From Clostridium sp. (lineage in GTDB: Bacteria > Bacillota_A > Clostridia > Lachnospirales > Lachnospiraceae), in contig JAMPAW010000160.1 of assembly GCA_023666975.1 (NCBI GenBank), forward strand, positions 1 to 7,355: 7,355 nt of DNA, in the 5' to 3' direction. Under the pieces are notes generated by a model. That model did not search any database and was not told the DNA's origin. It was given only the letters and a program-made list of their open reading frames with translations. Each line of letters begins with the position of its first letter. Within the stretch, counting starts at the first letter, position 1. Made by a program: the position numbers and the translations under genes. Positions 1-6,816 of this stretch are shown in pieces.

Positions 1-2836
1 TACTCGCAGTGCCAATCAGAAACTGGATATGGATGAGAAGCGTATCCTGAAGACGGTGTTGCTTTTGCAGGCTATTTCCCAGCATGCGGGTGATTCTGTA
101 GAACTTTTCATTCCGAACGAGAAGAATGTGGATCATGCGTTTGAGGGGTCTGATCTTGATGGAGGAGCGGCAGGACGCTGCGCAGAAAAACTGGTAAGGG
201 ATAAAGTCCTGTTCAAGAAACAGCTGGGCAATGGCAAGTTCCAGTATAACGCTTATGTAAATGAAGTGAGCGGAGCGGAACTGGACAAGTTTAAAGAAGA
301 AATTGACAGAAAGACCACAACGGCTTTAATCACCGAGCAGCTTTCCGATAAAACAACTGTAACCGAAGCGATTACTCTGGGCGGTGCGCTTAAGCTGCGC
401 TATGAACTAAAGTATGTATCTTCCAATGACTTTGACCAGACAATTCGGATGCTTCGTAACAGGGAAGCAGAATTTGAAAACAAGATTCCTGCGGTAGTCT
501 GCTTTGCAAAGAGCGACATGGAAGCATCCATGCTTTCCAAAAAGATACAGGATGCCGTCAAAGACGGAAGTTTTCATATGGTCTTTATTGATACGACCAT
601 TAATCCTTTCGGACAAGACGGCTATAACCAGTACAGGAATGAGATGGCTCAATCCATGTATCAGCAAGGAAAAGATAATACTCTCGCAGATCAGTATTCG
701 AGCAATGCAAAGGATGCTCTTAAGAAATGGAAAACCCGCATTGCTGGTGGAGAATTTATTGTTTACACAGAAAAGAAACCGGATGGTGAACGAGCTACAT
801 CATTAGACATTCTTATGTCCGTGCTTCAGGCAATCAACAAGGAGAAGTTCTCTGATTGTTTGGAGGCTGCTTATAATGTTCTTCCTACAATGTATACGCC
901 ATCAAGTCTGAAGCTTGGTGTTGAATGCGGCGCAAACAGAGTTACGAGGCAGACCTTTTCATCAGGAAACGTAACTACAAAACTGGAGACTGCCTTGAAG
1001 GAAGCATGGGATGATCCTGCATACTGGGAGACGCATCCTAACATTTTGATATCGCGGATCAAGATTGAAGTAGATAAGGCGATTACAGACGCATTTGAGT
1101 CTGCCGGAAGAATTTCGATTCGTTCCATATACGATGCGCTCAAAGGAAAGCCTTATGGATTTATGCCGTGTAATCTTTCAGCGTTTATTCTTGGCTTTGT
1201 CCTGAAAGAGTACATAGACGGAGCTTACAGCTGGAGTGACGGTCTCACCAATGATGCTCTTAATGTGGAGAAATTGAAGGAGATGGTAGCGGAAATCATC
1301 AATCTCCAGATTACTCCGAATTCAAGATATAAGGATAAGTTCATTGTTGCCATGACGCCTGAGGAGAAGGCGTTCAACGAGGCGACATCGGTTGCTTTCG
1401 GTATTCCATCGAACCTTTGTACCTCCATTGAACAGACCAGGGAGCGTATTCGTAACAAGATGAAAGAATATTCGTTCCCTATCTGGACGCTCAAGAAGGT
1501 TACAGGTGACATTAACCTTAAAACTGATGCGAAAGTAATTACTGAGCTTATTGATAATTATTGTGGCATTGCAAACAGCAACAATATTGGTGGTTCCAAA
1601 ACGGATAACAGCATTGCGTTGGGAATTGGTGAATTGTGCATAAAGCACCCGGATGCTCCTGCTGATTTAAAGACTTTGCTGACGAAAGAGAACTGTACCG
1701 AGGGCATGAAGAAATACATCGGGGACTTTGAAAGTGGTGAGTTGGTCAAGCTGGCTTCTGAAGTTGGCGATAACGGACAGTACATCAATGTCCTTCGGAG
1801 CAAATTTGATGCCGATGCGGCAAATTGGGTATGGAATGTTGAGACAGCCGAGCAGAAAATCAAGGAAGTCATTCTGGAGTACAGAATCATCGTTGAGAGC
1901 AACAAGGTTATCGCAAAGAATATTTCATTTGCTAACACTATCAGAGAGTGGTGCGATAAGTGTAACTATATTCGGATTTCATTCGCATTAGCCAAGAATC
2001 ATTTTGGTGGACTCGAACCGTTTATGGAAATGCTGCACAGCATGAAGAAAGTTGGAACTCTGCTTGATTCTCAAAAGCAGAAATTCCTTGATCTTCTTAT
2101 CACCAATGAAGAGGCATTTAATCAGTTTTACAATAATCAAGTGGATCTGTTTAAAACTGTGTGCGCATATTACATAGAAGGATTGACGGAGGAAGAAATC
2201 AGGGCGTTCTACCAGACGATTCCTGTCGGAACCTTTACTATGGATAAAGCGGCATATACTAATACGGTTGACACAAAAGCAAAAGAATACCGTAGCTCCC
2301 TTGGGAACGAACAGTTGAAGAAGCTCTGGTTGGAAAAGACAAAATCGATTTCTCCGAGGGAATGGTCAAGAAAACATCTTATGCCGATACTTTGCCTTGT
2401 CCCGGATAGTGAAGTTCAACAGGCGAGGGCAGCTTTCGGAACGTTGAATATGAATCATCCCGACGGAAGTGCTATCGAGAAAGCCAAGGAGTATCTTGAG
2501 AAAGCCTCGTTCTATGGGCTGCTGGACGATCAGGCTGCTCTTGACAAGATTTTCACGGAAACTATTATCAAAGGATTTGCGGTAATGCTGCCGGATGTGG
2601 AGGAAGTAAAACACTACTTGGATAGTCGTATTTCAACCGATCCATATGATTGGTTTGGGCTGCCGGAAGTGGACAAGAAACTTCAGCAAATGGCTGAGGC
2701 TAAGTACAATCAGGGCGGATCTGCAAAGGCACTTGAAAAGATTGACAATATGGATGTTGAAGACGTGAAGCGTTATCTGAAGGATCTGATTAAGGATAAC
2801 ATGACTGTTGGTATGGAGATTATCAAGGGTAATTGA
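1..2836 (+). CDS. brxC: BREX ATP-binding protein BrxC (PglY-like), C-terminal part; 5' end off window
   Basis: BrxC is the large P-loop protein of BREX phage-defence systems, thought to act in the cytoplasm as an ATP-dependent component of the defence/marking complex; its exact reaction is not settled. The frame is open from base 2 to the TGA at 2834-2836 (about 944 codons). The ATG at 29 is an internal methionine, because residues before it (SANQKLD) read on in frame. BrxC proteins usually have about 1,200 residues, so the missing N-terminus should hold the Walker A/B ATPase domain; I see no P-loop in this part. Recognisable stretches are ILKTVLLLQAI (about 44-76), the IPNEKNVDHAFEG segment (about 110-148), which resembles the winged-helix-like region after the ATPase core, and a region around 590-770 with the pattern of a Tyr/Asn-rich segment followed by ALKKWKTRI. 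The remainder is mostly helical with no catalytic motif I can name. It is followed after 11 bases by pglZ. The identification relies on family resemblance plus context; a DUF-type BREX ATPase of another subtype is the main alternative. Confidence 0.82.
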   Translation, partial: TRSANQKLDMDEKRILKTVLLLQAISQHAGDSVELFIPNEKNVDHAFEGSDLDGGAAGRCAEKLVRDKVLFKKQLGNGKFQYNAYVNEVSGAELDKFKEEIDRKTTTALITEQLSDKTTVTEAITLGGALKLRYELKYVSSNDFDQTIRMLRNREAEFENKIPAVVCFAKSDMEASMLSKKIQDAVKDGSFHMVFIDTTINPFGQDGYNQYRNEMAQSMYQQGKDNTLADQYSSNAKDALKKWKTRIAGGEFIVYTEKKPDGERATSLDILMSVLQAINKEKFSDCLEAAYNVLPTMYTPSSLKLGVECGANRVTRQTFSSGNVTTKLETALKEAWDDPAYWETHPNILISRIKIEVDKAITDAFESAGRISIRSIYDALKGKPYGFMPCNLSAFILGFVLKEYIDGAYSWSDGLTNDALNVEKLKEMVAEIINLQITPNSRYKDKFIVAMTPEEKAFNEATSVAFGIPSNLCTSIEQTRERIRNKMKEYSFPIWTLKKVTGDINLKTDAKVITELIDNYCGIANSNNIGGSKTDNSIALGIGELCIKHPDAPADLKTLLTKENCTEGMKKYIGDFESGELVKLASEVGDNGQYINVLRSKFDADAANWVWNVETAEQKIKEVILEYRIIVESNKVIAKNISFANTIREWCDKCNYIRISFALAKNHFGGLEPFMEMLHSMKKVGTLLDSQKQKFLDLLITNEEAFNQFYNNQVDLFKTVCAYYIEGLTEEEIRAFYQTIPVGTFTMDKAAYTNTVDTKAKEYRSSLGNEQLKKLWLEKTKSISPREWSRKHLMPILCLVPDSEVQQARAAFGTLNMNHPDGSAIEKAKEYLEKASFYGLLDDQAALDKIFTETIIKGFAVMLPDVEEVKHYLDSRISTDPYDWFGLPEVDKKLQQMAEAKYNQGGSAKALEKIDNMDVEDVKRYLKDLIKDNMTVGMEIIKGN

Positions 2837-2840
2837 GGTG
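2835..2840 (+). promoter_or_regulatory. Ribosome binding site of pglZ
   Basis: GAGGTG lies 7 bases before the ATG at 2848 and overlaps the last two bases of the brxC stop codon. It supports the pglZ start and suggests that ribosomes finishing brxC can reinitiate there. Confidence 0.8.
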
Positions 2841-2847
2841 ATTCAGA

Positions 2848-5148
2848 ATGGATATAGCTGAATGCAAAAAGAAAATAGATAGGTTTCTGTTGAAAGAGAA
2901 TGTTCAGCCTTTGATTGTGGATGTTCAGAATACGAGGGACTGGAGCGATTTGATGGTGTATTATAATGTTGGGACTAACCATGTTATTAAGGCATCAGAT
3001 TATTGCAAAAAAGATGAGTTTCCGCAGATAGATACACTTTTTCATGATTTGGAAACAAAACAAGGCACCACGTTTATCACTGGCATAAGCTCATTCCTGA
3101 AACTACATGGCGAGCAGAAACTGCGGAAGTTCATCGGAGAGATTCTTTCCATGACCACAGCAGGACATGTGGTTGTTATTACCTACCAATGCCATAAGTA
3201 CATGGATTTCAAAGATCCCCGCCTGCAAACACGCATTGTTGTTCTTGACGGCGAGGAGCAAACATTACCAGAAATCTATTTTTCGTCACCGGGACTGTCA
3301 CTTAAAGATGTCCAGACAATCAATGGAATCGATTCGTTTGCTGTTTCGGTAGAAAGCATATCTGCTGAGAAATTGCTTGTTATTACCAGCAAGGAGAAGG
3401 CAGATTATCCCAATGCACTATATCGCATCGTTGGATTGTCTAAAGCGTATGATGCTTTGTTGCAGAAAGACCCGAAGACGTCAGAATTGAATGAAGTGAT
3501 TGGTACGGATGAACAATGGAAATATGCACTTGGGTTATTTGAAGAGAAACCGGGATGGGTTGATGTCATTGACAGTGAATTTGGTAATCATATGACGCTG
3601 GAGATTCATGTGCAGAATTATAACCGTATGGCTGCAAATCGTTTATGGCTTTATTATATTGGATTAAAGCTTTTCGGAGCAAAGAATAACTGGTGCCTTA
3701 ATTACGCCTCATCAAGATCGGTTGGGTTACGCGATTTGATTACCAATGTGTACCGTGGGATTTTAAACAAGAATATCAAAGATGCAAATTTCTGGGATTG
3801 TTATGATAGCCGGAAGATGCTTCTTAATCAGATAGGGAATCCTTCGGCAGAGCTTACGGCATATTGTAAGGTAGTAGTTGGTAAGGGAAAAAACGCTATC
3901 TATTACTTGACAGATAATACTGAACAGGAGAAAGAAGTTATTTTTACATTTCTGGATCAGTACGGAATGGAGTATAAGAGAGATGAACTTATGGGGATAC
4001 TTAAGAGAGTTTACCCCGATCTCTTCGCATATCTTCAACCGTACAGGTTTAGGAATGAGCTTTTGGATAATTATTTTCAGGATTATAAATATCAGAAGGT
4101 TATCAACAAGATTCTTCCTGATTTTGAGACAATCGTATTAGAGCAGGCTGAAAAGAGAGAATACAATCTTATTCTCGAACCGCGATCCTCAAAGATAGAG
4201 AAACTCAGTACAAAAGACTCTCTGCTGTATTTTATGGACGCTATGGGCGTAGAGTATCTTGGCTACATCATGATGGTATGCAGAGAGCTTCTGTTAAATG
4301 CAAAAATAACTGTGTGCAGATGTGAGCTTCCGTCTATTACCAGCCGGAATAAGGAATTCCTTGAGCCGTGGGACGAGAAACAGATCGTCTCCATTAAGGA
4401 TATTGATGATATCAAACATCACGGCAAGTTTGATTATGATTATTACAGCAACTCAAAACTGCCACTGCATCTCATAAAGGAAATGGAAATCATTCATGAT
4501 ACTTTGGAGAAGATTAGGAATAAGCTGATTAGCGGTGACACGATTAAACGCGCTGTGATGATTGCGGATCACGGAGCCAGCAGACTCGCAGTGCTTCATG
4601 ATACCGAGAATGTATGGGAAATGGAAGAAAAAGGACAACATTCAGGAAGGTGCTGTCCTAAAAGTGATGTGGATGTTCAACCGGACTATGCCACGGATGC
4701 GGGTGATTTTTGGGCATTGGCAAATTATGACCGGTTTAGGGGAGGCAGAAAAGCCAATGTGGAAGTGCATGGTGGTGCTACGCTCGAAGAGATATGCGTT
4801 CCGATTATCGAACTGACATATTCGGATGGAAAGACCGAGGTTCATCTCATGCCTGTAAATGCAGAAGCGGTAGACTTTACAGGTGCGTTGGAAATTGAAG
4901 TCAGCTTCCGTAAGAAGGCAGCGCTCAAGGTGTTTATGACGGCAGAGCTTCCAGATGTGAGCATTACAGTTGACGGAAAGAACTATGAGGCTGAATCGCT
5001 TGGAAATGGCTTTTATCGTGTTGATATGCTGGATTTACGAAAACCGGGAACTTATTCTGTGGATGTTTATTCAGGGGACAATATTGTTGCAGAAAAACTG
5101 ACACTTATAGTGAAACGTGAAGGTCAGCGTGAGAAAGATCTGCTGTAG
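2848..5148 (+). CDS. pglZ: BREX phosphatase-family protein PglZ (type 4-like)
   Basis: PglZ is the hallmark BREX protein, an alkaline-phosphatase-superfamily domain protein needed for defence; its natural substrate is not firmly known. The product has 766 residues and no signal peptide or membrane segment. Residues 1-450 form a helical N-terminal region. The PglZ domain spans about 455-660 and shows the expected metal-site blocks: D464 in YFMDAMG, a candidate nucleophile T498 in LPSITSR, D574-H575 in MIADHGASRL, and H641 in HGGATLEE followed by ICVPIIEL. A Cys pair (C602, C603) sits in the loop before the last histidine. Between nucleophile and DHG, an E545/E547 and H550 cluster may supply the other metal ligands, but this is a guess. 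Residues about 665-755 are beta-rich and end in a pattern like an immunoglobulin-like domain (NGFYRVDMLDLRKPGTYSV). It directly follows brxC with no pglX methyltransferase between them, which is the type 4 arrangement. Confidence 0.92.
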   Translation: MDIAECKKKIDRFLLKENVQPLIVDVQNTRDWSDLMVYYNVGTNHVIKASDYCKKDEFPQIDTLFHDLETKQGTTFITGISSFLKLHGEQKLRKFIGEILSMTTAGHVVVITYQCHKYMDFKDPRLQTRIVVLDGEEQTLPEIYFSSPGLSLKDVQTINGIDSFAVSVESISAEKLLVITSKEKADYPNALYRIVGLSKAYDALLQKDPKTSELNEVIGTDEQWKYALGLFEEKPGWVDVIDSEFGNHMTLEIHVQNYNRMAANRLWLYYIGLKLFGAKNNWCLNYASSRSVGLRDLITNVYRGILNKNIKDANFWDCYDSRKMLLNQIGNPSAELTAYCKVVVGKGKNAIYYLTDNTEQEKEVIFTFLDQYGMEYKRDELMGILKRVYPDLFAYLQPYRFRNELLDNYFQDYKYQKVINKILPDFETIVLEQAEKREYNLILEPRSSKIEKLSTKDSLLYFMDAMGVEYLGYIMMVCRELLLNAKITVCRCELPSITSRNKEFLEPWDEKQIVSIKDIDDIKHHGKFDYDYYSNSKLPLHLIKEMEIIHDTLEKIRNKLISGDTIKRAVMIADHGASRLAVLHDTENVWEMEEKGQHSGRCCPKSDVDVQPDYATDAGDFWALANYDRFRGGRKANVEVHGGATLEEICVPIIELTYSDGKTEVHLMPVNAEAVDFTGALEIEVSFRKKAALKVFMTAELPDVSITVDGKNYEAESLGNGFYRVDMLDLRKPGTYSVDVYSGDNIVAEKLTLIVKREGQREKDLL

Positions 5149-5153
5149 GAGGG
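5147..5153 (+). promoter_or_regulatory. Strong ribosome binding site of brxL, decides its start
   Basis: AGGAGGG overlaps the pglZ TAG stop (5146-5148). It lies only 3 bases before the ATG at 5157 but 9 bases before the ATG at 5163, so normal spacing favours 5163. Overlap with the stop implies coupled translation of pglZ and brxL. Confidence 0.85.
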
Positions 5154-5162
5154 ATAATGATC

Positions 5163-6620
5163 ATGGACAACAAGCTTCGGGAATGCTTTGAAGATATGGT
5201 GGTATATAAAGACCTAAAGAAGAGTAATTTCTTCTCATCTCTTGGCTTGCCTTCTTTTTTAAGGGACTGGGTGCTTAAAAAATTTGAGGATGATGAAGGA
5301 AATTATGATGTTGAGGAAGTGACAGACTTTATTAAGACGTATCTTCCGCAAAAAGAAGAGTGGATCAGCATAAAGAACAGAATCATCTATGAAAATGAGC
5401 GCGTGAAGATTCTTACCAAGGTCGGAATAGATATTGATATCCGAACCGGGGAGATTTCGTTTTCTCTTCCCAATTTTGGCCTGACAAACAGGGAAACGAT
5501 TATTGAAACGCCTGTATGGGAACAGTACAAGAACGAGCTTATCAACGGTCAGGAGACATGGGGAGTGATTGAACTTGGATATCGCTTGCCTGATGATACG
5601 GCAAAACCTAAGATTCCTGGCAAGATTAAAATGACAGGATTCACTAATTTCTGCCCGTATACAGCCGATCTTGATTACTATAAAGATGTTCGTGTGGAAT
5701 TTGATATTTCCGAATGGATCGATGTCCTGCTTGGAGCGATGGACTATAATGCTGCTGGATACAAGAATGAGGAAGAAAAGCTGGCAATGCTCACACGTTT
5801 ACTTCCATTTGTCGAGAAGAGGCTTAATCTTCTTGAACTGGCTCCAAAGGGAACTGGCAAATCCTATGTTTTTGGGAATGTAAGCAAATATGGTTTGTTG
5901 ACTGACGGCGGAAAGATTACCCGCTCGAAAATGTTCTATGATGTAAGCCGTCGTGCTCCCGGTTTTATTGTTGGCAATGACTATGTTGCCATTGACGAGG
6001 TTAAGCTGGTTACTTTTAATGACATTAGCGAGATGCGTTCAATTATGCAGGGCTACATGGAACGAGGAAGGTTTAACATAAGCGGTTATGAAGGTGAGTC
6101 TTTTGCCGGAGTCGTGTTGCTTGGGAATATTTCGGTCGAAAACATGGACGAGTACACAAGTATGTTCTCGGAACTTCCCACTCTTTTCCAGGAAAGTGCT
6201 CTTGTGGATCGTATCCACGGATTTATTAAGGGCTGGGATATTCCAGAGATGAAGGATAACCTGAAGGTTTCCGGATGGGCTTTAAATTCCGAATATTTCT
6301 GTACGGTTCTTCACATGCTTCGAGATGATGCAAGTTACAGAGCTATCGTTGATCAGATTGTTGATGTTTCCGAGAATGCGTATGTAAGACATACGGAAGC
6401 TGTAAAAAGGATAACAACAGCATATTTGAAGCTACTGTTTCCTCATGTCCGCACAGCAGAGGATGTTGATTTGAAGTTATTTAACCGCTATTGTCTTAGA
6501 CCAGCTGTGAATATGAGAAAGATAATCTGGAGACAGCTTTCAATCCTTGATGCTGAATACAAAAAGGATGATAAGCAGATGCCTGCGTTTACAGTAAAGG
6601 AACCTAAGAATGAAGCATGA
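5163..6620 (+). CDS. brxL: BREX AAA+ protein BrxL (Lon-related), short form
   Basis: BrxL is an AAA+ ATPase of BREX types 1 and 4; type 1 BrxL assembles MCM-like rings on DNA and is needed for phage exclusion. Counting from the ATG at 5163 the product has 485 residues; the ATG at 5157 would add two residues (Met-Ile) but sits too close to the ribosome binding site. Residues 1-200 match the BrxL N-terminal region. The ATPase core begins near the conserved RLLPFVEKRLNLLEL, followed by Walker A APKGTGKS (227-234, Lys233), Walker B VAIDEV (Asp278-Glu279), a sensor-type Asn322 in LLGN and a candidate arginine finger Arg350 in DRIHGF. After a helical lid the protein stops at about 485 residues, whereas type 1 BrxL is near 680 and carries a Lon-protease-like C-terminal domain; no such domain or Ser-Lys dyad region is present here. 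All ATPase motifs look intact, so it is a short family member rather than a broken gene. It overlaps the next gene by 11 bases. Confidence 0.93.
   Translation: MDNKLRECFEDMVVYKDLKKSNFFSSLGLPSFLRDWVLKKFEDDEGNYDVEEVTDFIKTYLPQKEEWISIKNRIIYENERVKILTKVGIDIDIRTGEISFSLPNFGLTNRETIIETPVWEQYKNELINGQETWGVIELGYRLPDDTAKPKIPGKIKMTGFTNFCPYTADLDYYKDVRVEFDISEWIDVLLGAMDYNAAGYKNEEEKLAMLTRLLPFVEKRLNLLELAPKGTGKSYVFGNVSKYGLLTDGGKITRSKMFYDVSRRAPGFIVGNDYVAIDEVKLVTFNDISEMRSIMQGYMERGRFNISGYEGESFAGVVLLGNISVENMDEYTSMFSELPTLFQESALVDRIHGFIKGWDIPEMKDNLKVSGWALNSEYFCTVLHMLRDDASYRAIVDQIVDVSENAYVRHTEAVKRITTAYLKLLFPHVRTAEDVDLKLFNRYCLRPAVNMRKIIWRQLSILDAEYKKDDKQMPAFTVKEPKNEA
6596..6601 (+). promoter_or_regulatory. Ribosome binding site of the 65-residue protein
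   Basis: AAAGGA lies within the 3' end of brxL, 8 bases before the ATG at 6610. It supports the small gene being translated despite overlapping brxL. Confidence 0.65.
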
Positions 6621-6807
6621 ATGCGTAGTGTGCGGTAAGGATAATCTGGACAAGGATACGATAGGGATTAACAAGAAACTTCTGGGAACGGAGATTGTAA
6701 ACTTTTATTGTATGGATTGTCTTGCAGATTACCTTGAATGTACGGTTGATGAACTATTGGAAAAAATAGAGGAGTTTAAGGCAGAGGGCTGTAAGCTCTT
6801 CGTGTAG
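6610..6807 (+). CDS. Small cysteine-rich protein with two CxxC pairs, function unknown
   Basis: I do not recognise a characterised family. The 65-residue product has CVVC at residues 5-8 and CMDC at 34-37, arranged as a four-cysteine zinc-ribbon/treble-clef-like site, plus two further cysteines (C44, C61). Between the pairs is a conserved-looking GINKKLLG stretch, and residues 45-58 form an amphipathic acidic helix (DELLEKIEEF). There is no signal peptide or membrane segment, so it should be cytoplasmic. The ATG overlaps the last 11 bases of brxL in another frame, and the stop is 9 bases before the desulfurase start, so it is tightly coupled between a defence gene and a sulfur-mobilising gene. 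That position makes a metal-binding adaptor, sulfur-transfer helper or regulator possible; none is shown by the sequence. Its own ribosome binding site, the regular CxxC spacing and the operon position argue that it is a real gene. Confidence 0.82.
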   Translation: MKHECVVCGKDNLDKDTIGINKKLLGTEIVNFYCMDCLADYLECTVDELLEKIEEFKAEGCKLFV

Positions 6808-6810
6808 GGA
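6806..6810 (+). promoter_or_regulatory. Ribosome binding site of the cysteine desulfurase
   Basis: AGGGA overlaps the TAG stop of the 65-residue protein and lies 6 bases before the ATG at 6817. It fixes the desulfurase start and couples the two genes. Confidence 0.75.
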
Positions 6811-6816
6811 TTGGCT

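Noticed and set aside
29..31. ATG at 29 as the true start of the first gene
   Set aside because: The frame stays open to the window edge, no ribosome binding site precedes it (AGAAACTGGAT), and the expected ATPase domain would be missing. The gene starts off window.
1558..1938. 126-codon open frame on the minus strand inside brxC, with others at 1322-1648, 1225-1512, 871-1143 and 407-667
   Set aside because: They lie wholly antisense to a long conserved gene, show no recognisable domain or sensible composition, and overlap one another. They are chance frames.
3763..4038. 91-codon minus-strand frame antisense to pglZ
   Set aside because: Its low-complexity hydrophobic composition comes from AT-rich antisense sequence, with no family resemblance and no operon logic.
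4562..4816. 84-codon plus-strand frame within pglZ
   Set aside because: It runs through the DHG and HGG catalytic blocks of PglZ in another frame and has no recognisable domain, so it is a shadow of pglZ.
5163..6620. BrxL as a housekeeping Lon protease or MCM helicase
   Set aside because: There is no Lon N-terminal domain or Ser-Lys protease dyad, and the RLLPFVE...GTGKS block plus pglZ adjacency is specific to BrxL.
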